From Pseudomonas gregormendelii (lineage in GTDB: Bacteria; Pseudomonadota; Gammaproteobacteria; Pseudomonadales; Pseudomonadaceae), in NCBI RefSeq assembly GCF_017114825.1, contig NZ_JADEVO010000020.1, positions 33,730 through 97,729 on the forward strand: DNA of 64,000 nucleotides, written 5' to 3'. This document shows, one piece after another, positions 28,998 to 38,287 of the stretch. The position numbers and the translations under genes were made by a program. Under the pieces are notes generated by a model. That model was not told the origin of the DNA and made no database searches. It saw nothing but the letters and a program-made list of their open reading frames with translations. Every line of letters begins with the position of its first letter. Positions within the stretch are counted from its first letter, which is position 1.

Positions 28998-29462
28998 TTA
29001 GTGCGAAACGCGGCTCGTACCATCCACGGTGGCGATCCGCACGCGCTCGCCGACACGGAACACTTCGTTTTCCTGAACCTGCTGCACGTAGGCGCGCATG
29101 CTGCCGTCGTCTTCGCGCACGGTGATTTCCACGCCCTGGGTACGGGTCAGGCCCTCTTCGGTGGCAGACCCCAGCAAGCCGCCGGCAACTGCGCCGATCA
29201 CGGCTGCAACGATGCTGCCGCGACCGCCACCAATGGCGCTACCGCCGACGCCACCGACGACCGCACCGGCGGCACCGCCGATCGGGGTCTTGGTGCCTTC
29301 AATTTTTACCGGGCGCAGTGCTTCGATGGTGCCCATGCGAATCGTCTGCACGCGACGCGCTTCGTCACGGGAATAGGAGTCACCGGTCAGGCTCGATTGG
29401 CAGCCAGTGAGCAACATCGCCATCGTCGAAAAGGAAGCAACCAACAAAACAGACTTACGCAT
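28998..29462 (-). CDS. Glycine-zipper outer-membrane lipoprotein (SlyB/PcpL-like)
   Basis: A 154-residue lipoprotein. Signal with lipobox MLLTGC, acylated Cys at residue 21. A glycine-zipper block (GGAAGAVVGGVGGSAIGGGRGSIVAAVIGAVAGG, described by its Gly spacing) at about 62-95 can insert in or span a membrane, followed by a C-terminal beta-rich SH3-like domain. Proteins of this kind stabilise the outer membrane. ATG 29462 follows GGAG eight bases upstream. Confidence 0.85.
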   Translation of the reverse strand: MRKSVLLVASFSTMAMLLTGCQSSLTGDSYSRDEARRVQTIRMGTIEALRPVKIEGTKTPIGGAAGAVVGGVGGSAIGGGRGSIVAAVIGAVAGGLLGSATEEGLTRTQGVEITVREDDGSMRAYVQQVQENEVFRVGERVRIATVDGTSRVSH

Positions 29463-29629
29463 AGCATCAACTCCAAAGGACAGGTATTCATTAAACTCCG
29501 CAGCATGACGCCTGTCACGGCATCGCCCGGATAAAAGTGGTTTGATTCAGGGCATGTACAGGCGCCCCTCGAATTCACCACACAGTAGCGTCAAATTACG
29601 AGATCTGCGTCACCGACCCAAGGATTTTC

Positions 29630-29866
29630 ATGGATTACTTCATCATTGTCGTCACCACTGTCGCCGGTTTGTACTTCCACTGGTGGCTGTACGTACGGAT
29701 CAAACGCTGGATGGACCGTGACCTGGCGTTAGCCCTGGCCGAAGGCGACGAAGGCAAAAAAGTCTTCATGCTCCAGCAACTGGCGAACGCTCAAGCGCAG
29801 GGGATCAAGCGTCGGGAATTGCCACAGTGGCTCAAGGCCGCTGCGGCGAGCTATCCCGCTCGGTAG
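29630..29866 (+). CDS. Small conserved membrane-anchored protein, 78 residues
   Basis: One N-terminal hydrophobic helix (IIVVTTVAGLYFHWWLYVRI, residues 4-23) and a charged cytoplasmic tail with predicted helices (EGDEGKKVFMLQQLANAQAQGI). AAGGA precedes the ATG. It has no known domain. It lies six bases from the convergent pdxH stop, an arrangement seen in other pseudomonads. Function unknown. Confidence 0.72.
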   Translation: MDYFIIVVTTVAGLYFHWWLYVRIKRWMDRDLALALAEGDEGKKVFMLQQLANAQAQGIKRRELPQWLKAAAASYPAR

Positions 29867-29871
29867 ACTGC

Positions 29872-30519
29872 TCAGGGTGCCAGACGTTCAAGAATCCAGT
29901 CGGCGCCCTGCAGGCGGTAGTTGAGGCGATCGTGCAGACGGCTCGGACGGCCCTGCCAGAATTCGACGCGCTCAGGCAACAGGCGATAACCCCCCCAGTG
30001 CTCGGGACAATGCGGCTGCGTATCGCTGAAACGTTGCTCGGTGTTCTTGAGCAGCGCTTCCAGCTCGCCACGGTCGACGATCACCCGGCTTTGCGGCGAA
30101 GCCCAGGCGCCCAGACGGCTGCCCAACGGCCGAACCTGATAGTAGGCATCGGACTCCTCGGGAGAAACCTTGACCACCCGCCCCTCGATACGCACCTGAC
30201 GCTCCAGGGCCGGCCAGAAGAAGGTCATGGCAGCGAACGGATTCGCCGCCAGATGCTGACCCTTGGCACTTTCGTAGTTGGTGAAAAACGTGAAGCCTTG
30301 CTCGTCCAGCCCCTTGAGCAGCAGGATCCGGCAATGCGGGCGCCCGTCCGGATCGACGGTGGCCAGGGTCATGGCATTGGCCTCCACCGGCGCCTGTTCG
30401 GTTTTCACCGCCTCGGCGAACCATTGATGGAACAACCCGAACGGCTCTGCCGGAGCTTGCGCCTCGGTCAGGCCGTCCCGGGTGTAGTCGCGACGCATAT
30501 CAGCCAGGCCCTGGGTCAT
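29872..30519 (-). CDS. pdxH: Pyridoxamine 5'-phosphate oxidase PdxH
   Basis: A 215-residue FMN enzyme that oxidises pyridoxine or pyridoxamine 5'-phosphate to PLP. It begins [17 protein letters not shown] and contains [26 protein letters not shown] (FMN site) and the C-terminal [12 protein letters not shown] substrate/dimer motif. Length is family-typical. AGGAA precedes the ATG. It supplies PLP for enzymes such as the nearby cysteine synthase-like protein. Confidence 0.95.
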   Translation of the reverse strand: MTQGLADMRRDYTRDGLTEAQAPAEPFGLFHQWFAEAVKTEQAPVEANAMTLATVDPDGRPHCRILLLKGLDEQGFTFFTNYESAKGQHLAANPFAAMTFFWPALERQVRIEGRVVKVSPEESDAYYQVRPLGSRLGAWASPQSRVIVDRGELEALLKNTEQRFSDTQPHCPEHWGGYRLLPERVEFWQGRPSRLHDRLNYRLQGADWILERLAP

Positions 30520-30543
30520 GGCGCATTCCTTTTGGTTAACGAA

Positions 30544-31650
30544 TCACTTTTTTGCAGCGTCAGCAGCCGCGACTTTCTTGTCAGTGGCTGTCGCCTTGGC
30601 TTTGGCCGGCGCAGTCTTCTTGGCCGGCGTAGCGGTTTTTGCCGGGGCCTTCTTCGCGGGCGCCTTGGCGGCAGCTTTCTTGGCCGGGGCCTTCTTCGCG
30701 GCCGGGACATCGGCTTTCTTCGCCGCAGGAACCGGAGCGACCGGCGCCACCGCTGGCTTGACGTCCTGGGCCGCGACCATGCGCACGGGTGCCGGAGCCG
30801 GCATGTTGTACTTGCTCAATAAGGCAACCATGGTGTTCTGCGGAGTCACCAGCAGTTCCACGCGACGGTTCAAGGCGCGCCCTTCGACGCTATCGTTGGC
30901 TGCCCGTGGCGCTTCACTGCCCATGCCGCGCAGCATCAGGCGATCACGTTGCAGGCCGCTGAGACGGAAGATTGCTGCAACAGCCTGGGCTCGCTCCTGG
31001 CTCAACTTGACGTTGGCCGGATTGGCACCGGAGGTATCACTATGGCCGAGCACCAGGACCGCAGTCTTGGGATCGACTTCGAGAATTTTAGCGACGCGGG
31101 TGAACGGGCCCAGGGTGACTGGTAGCAGCATGGCCGGGCGATCCGGGTTGAACGAACCTTCGACAGGCGCGGTGACTACCAGCACGTTTTCACGACGCTC
31201 AAGTTGCAGGTTGCTGTCCTTGATCGCGGTGCGCAGGCGCGGTTCGTAGTCATCGAGCCAGGCTTGGGTGACCTTCGGATCAGGCATGGGTACGGCTTTT
31301 GCGACAGGCTGATCCTTGCCGCCAAACGGCCACCACCACTTGCCACCTGCTTCGGCTTGGGCCTTGGCCACTTCGACCGGCTTGGCTTGAGCTTTCACGT
31401 CGGGGTTCTTGTCCAGAACTTCTTCCGAACCGAACGGCCAGTACCAGGGATTAGCGCTTTCGGCCTTGGCGACCGGTGCAGTCGCTGCTGGTTTGAGCGG
31501 GGCAGGCGCCGGGGTTGGCTCTTTTGCGGCAACTTTATCGGAGGAGCCAAATGGCCACCAGCTAGCGCCATCTGCGTCATTTTGTGGGGTCTGTGCGCAA
31601 CCGGTGATGGCGAAGCACAGGGCCAGGGCGAAAGTTTTATTGGACGACAT
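30544..31650 (-). CDS. OmpA-family lipoprotein with aromatic repeats and Ala/Lys/Pro tail
   Basis: A 368-residue protein. Start 31650 (MSSNKTFALALCFAITGC) gives a lipobox with Cys 18; the frame extends 47 codons further upstream without support. Three copies of an aromatic motif (SWWPFG at 30-35, WYWPFG at 69-74, WWWPFG at 105-110) lie in a Pro/Ala-rich linker. An OmpA C-like peptidoglycan-binding domain follows (about 160-285, with LVLGHSDTSG and NRRVELLV). The last 50 residues are a histone-H1-like run of AAKKAPAKK units resembling AlgP. The combination is unusual, and I do not know its function. Confidence 0.85.
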   Translation of the reverse strand: MSSNKTFALALCFAITGCAQTPQNDADGASWWPFGSSDKVAAKEPTPAPAPLKPAATAPVAKAESANPWYWPFGSEEVLDKNPDVKAQAKPVEVAKAQAEAGGKWWWPFGGKDQPVAKAVPMPDPKVTQAWLDDYEPRLRTAIKDSNLQLERRENVLVVTAPVEGSFNPDRPAMLLPVTLGPFTRVAKILEVDPKTAVLVLGHSDTSGANPANVKLSQERAQAVAAIFRLSGLQRDRLMLRGMGSEAPRAANDSVEGRALNRRVELLVTPQNTMVALLSKYNMPAPAPVRMVAAQDVKPAVAPVAPVPAAKKADVPAAKKAPAKKAAAKAPAKKAPAKTATPAKKTAPAKAKATATDKKVAAADAAKK

Positions 31651-31762
31651 TGGATATCCACAAAATGAATTAACAAAAATCAGACCAGAATGGCCTGCAT
31701 AAAGACACGCTTTGAAACCAGAAACGCTGTCAGGTTCCGCCCTGGAAGCCTGACGACCGGGT

Positions 31763-32908
31763 TTACAGACAAGTGGCCAGTACTCGCGCAAGGTTTTGCG
31801 CGCGGGGATCCATCAAGACGTACGGCCCCAGTGTATTTGTCACAAATCCGAAAGCAACATCATGTTCCGGGTCAGCAAAACCGATGGAACCGCCGGCACC
31901 CGGATGCCCGAACGCGCGCGGGCCGAGGCCATAGGTGGCATTGGGAACATCCGGTTGATCGAGCATGCAGCCCAGCCCGAAACGGGTCCGGGTCAATAAA
32001 GTCTTGTCGTCGCCGACGCTGTGTTCGCGAGTCAGCTCGTCGAGCATTTCGCTTTCGAGCAGGCTGCCATCCAGCAGGCCGGCGTAGAACCCGGCCAGGC
32101 TGCGCGCATTGCCATGCCCATTGGCGGCCGGCTGCTGCATCCGGCGCCACTCCGGTTTATTGGTGCTGGTCAGGACCGACGGCGGATTGGTGAACGCGCG
32201 AGTGGTCATCGCCGTGGGTTCGCGCATCGTCACTTGCAGCAGGCGCTGGGCCGCGGCATCGCCGACATTGCCCTTGCCGCGGGCGATATGCGCCACCCGA
32301 TGGAATTCTTCGTCGGCCAGGCCGACATGAAAATCCAGCCCCAACGGCTTGGCCACTCGCGCCACAATCGACTCTCCGGGGCCACGACCGTCGGCCCGCC
32401 GCAGCAATTCACCGACCAGCCAGCCATAGGTGATCGCGGCATAGCCGTGACCAGTGCCCGGGGTCCACCAAGGTGCTTCGGCGGCCAGGGCGTCGACCAT
32501 GGTTTGCCAGTCGTAGAGGGCCTGCGGGGACAGCACCTCGCGCAAGGCTGGCAAGCCTGCCTGATGGCACAGCAGTTGGCGCAGGGTTATCGATTCCTTG
32601 CCCGCCGCAGCGAATTCCGGCCAATAGCGAGCCACCGGTGCATCCAGTTGCAGCTTGCCTTCGGCAACCAGTTGCAGGGCAGTGACTGCGGTGAAGGTCT
32701 TGGTGCAGGAAAACAGGTTGGCAATAGTATCGCTATGCCAAGCCTCGCTGCCGTCCTTGTCGGCGCTGCCGGCCCAAAGATCGACCACCGTTTCCCCGCC
32801 AACCTGGATACACAAGGCTGCGCCACGTTCCTGGGGATCGTCGAACAATGCCGCGAATGCCTCGCGCACGGCTTCGAACCGGAGTTCGTAATGACCCTGA
32901 ATCTGCAC
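31763..32908 (-). CDS. Serine hydrolase, beta-lactamase/esterase EstB family
   Basis: A 381-residue hydrolase. Catalytic SCTK (Ser 67, Lys 70) near the N-terminus, the YAAITYGWLVGELL segment with the catalytic Tyr region, and GHPGAGGSIGFADP toward the end. This is the class C beta-lactamase-like esterase group (EstB), cytoplasmic as no signal is seen. GTG 32908 is preferred over TTG 32914 because GGGGAG lies six bases before it; the TTG would touch the ribosome site. It stands beside a secreted glycoside hydrolase but 90 bases apart. Confidence 0.82.
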   Translation of the reverse strand: MQIQGHYELRFEAVREAFAALFDDPQERGAALCIQVGGETVVDLWAGSADKDGSEAWHSDTIANLFSCTKTFTAVTALQLVAEGKLQLDAPVARYWPEFAAAGKESITLRQLLCHQAGLPALREVLSPQALYDWQTMVDALAAEAPWWTPGTGHGYAAITYGWLVGELLRRADGRGPGESIVARVAKPLGLDFHVGLADEEFHRVAHIARGKGNVGDAAAQRLLQVTMREPTAMTTRAFTNPPSVLTSTNKPEWRRMQQPAANGHGNARSLAGFYAGLLDGSLLESEMLDELTREHSVGDDKTLLTRTRFGLGCMLDQPDVPNATYGLGPRAFGHPGAGGSIGFADPEHDVAFGFVTNTLGPYVLMDPRAQNLARVLATCL

Positions 32909-32997
32909 CCGCAACTCCCCTGACTCATGTTCTAAAAAGTGGCCGCATTGTTCCAGCCATTGACGGTTTTGGGAACAGGTGCGGGCCGGGCGGTCGA

Positions 32998-35376
32998 TTA
33001 CTTGGCCGCCTTGCCGGCCTCGCCTTTACGCCCGCCTTCGGCATCATGGCCGGCCTTCTGCGCCGCGCCCCGGGCCTTTTCAGCTTCTTTGGCCAGTTGA
33101 TCGACAGTCGCCAGGTTACTCTTGCGCACGCTGTCGACAAATCCCTGGAACGGTAGATCGGTGATGCCCACCAACCCGAAGTGGCCATTCTCACCGTCCA
33201 GCAAGCGCCCGGTAACGGGTTGATCCAGGTACTGGAACCAATGCACCCCGACAATTGAGGGTTCCTTCAGCGCCTGCTTGAGGAAGTTCGCATAAGCCGG
33301 CCCGCGGTCCTCTTCTCTCGCCAGCTGTGTCACGCCTCCCCAGAACGGCCCGCGATCAGCCGAACCGAAGTTGAACTCGGTAATCAGCACGGGCTTGTCC
33401 AGGCTGCGCAGTTTCTCGAAGTCATAACCATCCTGCGGCTGCAGCGTGTACATGTTGAAGCTCAACACATCGCAATACTGGGCGCAGGATTCGACCGCTT
33501 CTGGCGTGCTGACGGCAAATCGGCCGCCCAGCAACAGCTGGTTGGGGGCGTGCCACTTCAGCGAGTCGGAGATGGTCTTGAAATAGGTGTCGGCGAAAAC
33601 TTTCTGGAAGTATTTGAAGTCCGCCTCAATCTCGGGGTACTCCGCGCTCGGTTGCGGCGGTACGAACCCCGGGTCCTCCATCAGTTCCCAGGCCGGCAGG
33701 TCGATCCCCCAGGCTTTGGACAGGCCTGCCTGGTTGCGATACTTGTCACGCAGCTGCTTGAGGAACGCACGTTTGGCCGGGACATCGGTGGTCATTTTCA
33801 GGGTGCCGTATGCCAGCGCATAGCGGGCTTTCGGGTCATCGCCGGGGCCGGCCCAGGCCAGCTCGTTATCGGCGAAATAGCCAATCAGCCATGGATCATC
33901 ACGGTGATCGCGCGCAGCGATGGCCACGGCGCGTTCGGTGGCCATGGCAAACCGCGGGTCAAACGGATCGGGCATGCCTCCCCACCAGTCAGTGCCCGTA
34001 CTGATGCTCGCGTAATCGCCGACGATCGATAAGGGCACGGTGTAGGGCACTCGTTCGGCATCACCCAGCATCGGCGCACTCCAGTTGCCCACGGTGTTGA
34101 AACCCCAGGCTTGCAGGCGATCGAGGGTGTGGGCCGTCCAGCGTTTGTCGTCGAAGACTTGCGGCGCGCAAGGGGCGGCGGCAGGCTTCTCGGCCGCTTC
34201 GGCGTCGGCCTTGGCGGCATCGGCAACCCCGGCCTTGGTTTCGCTCGTCACAACGCACGGCTGGCCATACAGACGCTGCAGGTTGGCACCGTAAAAATCG
34301 TACCAACGTCCGGCGTTGTTACCACGCCCCTGGTCGGCGCCATTGCCCCCGCGGTTGTCACCTTCGCCATAATGGCTGGCCAGCGGCTCATCGGACTTGG
34401 GCAGGGACTCGAACATCCACTCGCGACCGGCAATGTAAGTCTGATTAACCTCCGGGGTCACAGTGTTCACGCCCAGGGAATAGAACGGGTGGCCTTCAGG
34501 AGTGACCAGGTACCAGCGCCCCTCGTGCTTCTCGCTGCGGAAAAATCCGCTGGCCTTGAATTGCGGGCCCTTGGTCCAGCCTCCGAACTTGTCCAGCGAA
34601 GATTTCTCGCGCTCTGCCAACCAGGTTTTCAGCAGTTGCTGTTCCTTGGCAGCGGCGCTTTTCAACTGCTCATCGCCAGTGACTTTTTCCGGCCATTTGG
34701 CACGAGTTGACTGACCGTAGGCATCCACCAGACCGCCATACGCCGCCTGTACCACGCCCTCGCCGTCCTGAACGCCAAAGCGTTCCAGCAGAATGCTCTG
34801 GGCAACTTTCGGTTGATCCATCGACAAGGTCACCGACACCACCTGGCTACGATCCAGCTCTCCGGCGCTACTGGCCAGCAGTACTCGCTGACCATCGACG
34901 GTGATCGGCATCGGTGGCCCGGCTTTCATGCCCAGGCTCAGCGGCGAGCTCGGTTGCAGCGGCACCATCAAGGTCTGCGCAGGGCCAGCCGGCAGGTCGA
35001 CCCGGCTGACCAGGGTCTTTCCATCATTGCTCTGGATTTTCACGTAGAGGGTCAGTGCCCAGCTCATTGCACTCTGGACGCGCAAGCTCATGACGCCCGA
35101 CTGCGACCAGTCCCATGCACCGCTTTGCGGGGTCAGGCGCAGCGTCGGTTGCGCCACCGGATTGAATGTCACCCTGCGCAGTACTTCACCTTCGGCCGTC
35201 TGCTCCGCGTTGGACTGCGGCAAGCTGGCGTCCTGGGTCGCTACCTGAACAACGTCAGCGGGGCGCACAAAGTTGAACAGCGTCTGTTGGCCGGCAGGGG
35301 CTGCCAGCAAAGGGGCTGTGAACATCAGGGCAAAAACCCCAGCAGGTAACGAATGGCGCAGCGAACGGCGAATCAT
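32998..35376 (-). CDS. Secreted clan GH-A glycoside hydrolase, agarase/beta-galactosidase-like
   Basis: A 792-residue exported protein, start 35376 (MIRRSLRHSLPAGVFALMFTAPLLA signal peptide). An N-terminal beta-sandwich-like region (about 45-210) is followed by a TIM-barrel region. FYSLGVNTVTP, GYFADNELAW (likely acid/base Glu) and VLITEFNFGS (likely nucleophile Glu) resemble GH50/GH42-type enzymes. A low-complexity Ala-rich insert (about residues 405-430) and a basic Ala/Lys/Gly-rich C-terminal tail are odd. The substrate may be a galactose- or agarose-like polysaccharide, or the cell's own exopolysaccharide. The family call is approximate. Confidence 0.72.
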   Translation of the reverse strand: MIRRSLRHSLPAGVFALMFTAPLLAAPAGQQTLFNFVRPADVVQVATQDASLPQSNAEQTAEGEVLRRVTFNPVAQPTLRLTPQSGAWDWSQSGVMSLRVQSAMSWALTLYVKIQSNDGKTLVSRVDLPAGPAQTLMVPLQPSSPLSLGMKAGPPMPITVDGQRVLLASSAGELDRSQVVSVTLSMDQPKVAQSILLERFGVQDGEGVVQAAYGGLVDAYGQSTRAKWPEKVTGDEQLKSAAAKEQQLLKTWLAEREKSSLDKFGGWTKGPQFKASGFFRSEKHEGRWYLVTPEGHPFYSLGVNTVTPEVNQTYIAGREWMFESLPKSDEPLASHYGEGDNRGGNGADQGRGNNAGRWYDFYGANLQRLYGQPCVVTSETKAGVADAAKADAEAAEKPAAAPCAPQVFDDKRWTAHTLDRLQAWGFNTVGNWSAPMLGDAERVPYTVPLSIVGDYASISTGTDWWGGMPDPFDPRFAMATERAVAIAARDHRDDPWLIGYFADNELAWAGPGDDPKARYALAYGTLKMTTDVPAKRAFLKQLRDKYRNQAGLSKAWGIDLPAWELMEDPGFVPPQPSAEYPEIEADFKYFQKVFADTYFKTISDSLKWHAPNQLLLGGRFAVSTPEAVESCAQYCDVLSFNMYTLQPQDGYDFEKLRSLDKPVLITEFNFGSADRGPFWGGVTQLAREEDRGPAYANFLKQALKEPSIVGVHWFQYLDQPVTGRLLDGENGHFGLVGITDLPFQGFVDSVRKSNLATVDQLAKEAEKARGAAQKAGHDAEGGRKGEAGKAAK

Positions 35377-35471
35377 GGGAACGAAGTTCTCCCTAACGAC
35401 CAAAATGGGCCAGTGGAATATCGATGGCAGAGAGATAGACAACGCGGCGGGCGAAATTGCCCACCGGTGCC

Positions 35472-37616
35472 TCAGGAAATTTCACGACGGAATGGCGGCA
35501 ACGCATTGAGAATGGCCTTGCCGTAACGCTGGGTAACCAGACGTCGATCGAGCAAGGTGATGGTGCCGCGATCCTCTTCGGTTCGCAGCAACCGCCCGCA
35601 GGCCTGGACCAGTTTGAGCGAGGCGTCCGGCACCGAGATTTCCATGAACGGATTACCGCCACGGGCCTCGATCCATTCCGCCAGGGCCGCTTCAACCGGG
35701 TCGTCGGGCACCGAGAATGGAATCTTGGCGATCACCACGTGTTCGCAGTAGGCTCCGGGCAAGTCCACGCCTTCGGCAAAACTTGCGAGACCGAACAGCA
35801 CGCTCGAATCCCCGCCATCAACCCGCGCCTTGTGCTTGTTCAGGGTTTCCTGCTTGGAAAGGTTGCCCTGGATAAACACCTGCTTGCGCCAGTCGCGATC
35901 AAGCCCGTCGAACACGTCCTGCATTTGCTTGCGCGAAGAAAACAGGACGAGGGTGCCGCGCGAACCTTCCACCAACTGCGGCAGGTCGCGAATGATCGCC
36001 GCAGTATGCGCTGGCGCGTCCCGTGGATCGGCTTTCAGGTCGGGAACCCGCAGCACGCCGGCGTCGGCATGATGGAACGGGCTGGGGACCACCGCCGTCA
36101 CGGCTTTTTTCGGCAGCCCGGCACGCATGCGAAAACGGTCGAAGGTGCCCAGGGCGGTCAGTGTCGCCGAGGTCACCAGGGCACCGTAAGCCACATTCCA
36201 GAGGTTGCGTCGGAGCATTTCCGCCGCCAGGATCGGGCTGGCGTTGACCTCGATGTCGAACAGCGAGCCGCTTTCGGCCAGGGTCAGCCACCGCGCCATC
36301 GGCGGGTTGTCTTCAGGGTCCTCGACGGTGAACGCGGTCCACAGTTCCCAGTTGCCCGTACAGCGGGACAGGAGGCTACCGAACAGCGGGTACCACTCTT
36401 CGGCCTGGTTGCTGGCGATGCCAATGTTGACTTCGCCGTCCATGCCTTCCTTCAACAATTCGGTGAGACGGGTGAACACGTCATTCAGGCGGGCGAAGCC
36501 CTTCTTCAGCTCGATGCCCATTTCCCGCATGTGCTCGGGAATCACTCCGCCGACAAAGCGATGCCGTGGTCGCTCACGACCTTCGACGTCTTCGCCCGGC
36601 TTGAAATCGGCCACCTGTTCACAGGCGGTAAACATGAACTGCTGCTGGGTCTTGATTTCCCGCGCGAGTTCCGGCACCTGCTCGATCAGCTTGCCCAGGT
36701 CGCCTGGCAGCGGGTGCTGGGCGAGTAATTTGGTGAGGTTCTTGGCGGTAGTCTCCAGCCAGTCGGCCGTGGAGCGCAGACGCGTGTAATGGGCGAAGTG
36801 ACCAATCGCCTTGTCTGGCAGGTGGTGACCTTCGTCGAAAACGTAGATGGTGTCGCGAGGGTCCGGCAGGACGGCACCGCCCCCCAGTGCCAGATCGGCC
36901 AGCACCATGTCGTGGTTGGTGACGATGACGTCGACCTTGCCCATGCCTTCGCGGGCCTTGTAGAAGGCGCACTGGCCGAAGTTGGGGCAATGGCGGTTGG
37001 TGCACTGGCTGTGATCGGTCGTGAGGCGGGCCCAGTCGGCATCTTCTAGGGCGGTGGACCAGCTGTCCCGATCGCCATCCCACTTATTGCCGGCGAGCTT
37101 CTCGATCATGCTGGTGAACAGCTTCTGGCTGGCTTCGTCGACCTCGATGCGAAAGCCTTCCTCTTCGAACAATTGCGCCGTAGCCGTTTGCGCGTGGCCT
37201 TCCTGCAACAGCATGTCGAGCTTGGACAGGCACATATAGCGCCCCCGGCCCTTGGCCAGGGCGAAGCTGAAATTCAGCCCGCTGTTGCGCATCAGGTCGG
37301 GCAGGTCCTTGTAGACGATCTGCTCTTGCAGCGCCACGGTCGCCGTGGCAATCACCAGGCGCTTGCCGGCGGCCTTGGCCGTCGGTATCGCCGCCAGGCT
37401 GTAGGCCACGGTTTTACCGGTACCGGTGCCGGCTTCCACTGCGACAATCGCAGGGTCGCCACTGCGCCGGCCCTCGTCGTCGGTGTCGATATCCCCGAGG
37501 ACTTTGGCAATTTCGGCGATCATCAGGCGTTGGCCGTAGCGCGGCTTGAGGCTCTTGGCCTCGAGAAAACGCGAGTAGGCGCCCTGGATCGTGGTTTTGA
37601 GTTCGGTGCTGATCAT
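35472..37616 (-). CDS. dinG: ATP-dependent DNA helicase DinG
   Basis: A 714-residue XPD-like 5'-3' helicase. Walker A EAGTGTGKT at 61-69, DEGH box at 261-264 and a C-terminal helicase region ending with QACGRLLRTEEDRG. Four Cys (129, 205, 210, 216) fit the iron-sulfur cluster of the DinG/XPD family. It resolves R-loops and DNA structures at replication blocks. Length agrees with E. coli DinG (716). ATG 37616 has only a weak ribosome site. Confidence 0.94.
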   Translation of the reverse strand: MISTELKTTIQGAYSRFLEAKSLKPRYGQRLMIAEIAKVLGDIDTDDEGRRSGDPAIVAVEAGTGTGKTVAYSLAAIPTAKAAGKRLVIATATVALQEQIVYKDLPDLMRNSGLNFSFALAKGRGRYMCLSKLDMLLQEGHAQTATAQLFEEEGFRIEVDEASQKLFTSMIEKLAGNKWDGDRDSWSTALEDADWARLTTDHSQCTNRHCPNFGQCAFYKAREGMGKVDVIVTNHDMVLADLALGGGAVLPDPRDTIYVFDEGHHLPDKAIGHFAHYTRLRSTADWLETTAKNLTKLLAQHPLPGDLGKLIEQVPELAREIKTQQQFMFTACEQVADFKPGEDVEGRERPRHRFVGGVIPEHMREMGIELKKGFARLNDVFTRLTELLKEGMDGEVNIGIASNQAEEWYPLFGSLLSRCTGNWELWTAFTVEDPEDNPPMARWLTLAESGSLFDIEVNASPILAAEMLRRNLWNVAYGALVTSATLTALGTFDRFRMRAGLPKKAVTAVVPSPFHHADAGVLRVPDLKADPRDAPAHTAAIIRDLPQLVEGSRGTLVLFSSRKQMQDVFDGLDRDWRKQVFIQGNLSKQETLNKHKARVDGGDSSVLFGLASFAEGVDLPGAYCEHVVIAKIPFSVPDDPVEAALAEWIEARGGNPFMEISVPDASLKLVQACGRLLRTEEDRGTITLLDRRLVTQRYGKAILNALPPFRREIS

Positions 37617-37715
37617 GGATAGTCGGGCGCAAAAAACGCTGGATAAATTTTCAGTGGTTCGGTTCGGCCGCTATCATACCCCGCTAATTAATCCCGCGCA
37701 GAACGGAGTACCCAA

Positions 37716-38180
37716 ATGACACTTTTTGCCATCGTTTACAGCCTTCATGTCCTGTCGGCCCTGGTATGGGTCGGCGGCATGTTTTTCGCCTGGATGGTCT
37801 TGCGCCCGGCGGCCATGAAGGCGCTGGAAGGCCCTGCCCGGCTGAAACTGTGGGTCGAGGTGTTCAGCGTTTTTTTCCGCTGGGTCTGGGTCGCGGTAGT
37901 GGTGTTGCCGATCAGCGGCGTGGGCATGATTCATCTGCAATATGCCGGTTTTGAAAGCGCGCCGCGTTATGTGCAGGTGATGATGGGGTTGTATGTGGTG
38001 ATGACGGCGCTGTTTATTCGCATCCAGGCGCTGATGTTGCCCGAGCTGCGCACGGCCGTGGCGGCGCAGGACTGGCCGGCTGGCGCCGGGATTTTGGGAA
38101 GGATTCGCCGACTGGTGGGGATCAATCTGCTGGTCGGGTTGCTGCTGGTTGCAATTGCGGCGGCTCGACCGATGTTCTGA
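37716..38180 (+). CDS. CopD-family membrane protein
   Basis: A 154-residue protein with four predicted membrane helices and conserved LHVLSALVWVGGMFFAWMVLRP at the start. It has the CopD/YebZ-like topology but is shorter than CopD proper (about 300). It lacks a copC neighbour. A role in copper handling or heme-protein support is possible but not shown. GGAG precedes the ATG. It is divergent from dinG by 99 bases. Confidence 0.75.
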   Translation: MTLFAIVYSLHVLSALVWVGGMFFAWMVLRPAAMKALEGPARLKLWVEVFSVFFRWVWVAVVVLPISGVGMIHLQYAGFESAPRYVQVMMGLYVVMTALFIRIQALMLPELRTAVAAQDWPAGAGILGRIRRLVGINLLVGLLLVAIAAARPMF

Positions 38181-38194
38181 GTCAGCAGGGCGGA

Positions 38195-38264
38195 CGCCAT
38201 CGCGGGCAAGCCTTGCTTCCACAGGTTTTCATCAACCCTGTGGGAGCAAAGCGTGCTCGCGATG
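38195..38264. repeat. REP pair of the TGTGGGAGC class
   Basis: Inverse arms cgccatcgcgggcaagccttgc and tgtgggagcaaagcgtgctcgcgatg lie between two convergent genes. Confidence 0.7.
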
Positions 38265-38287
38265 ACCATCACAGGATCACAACAATC

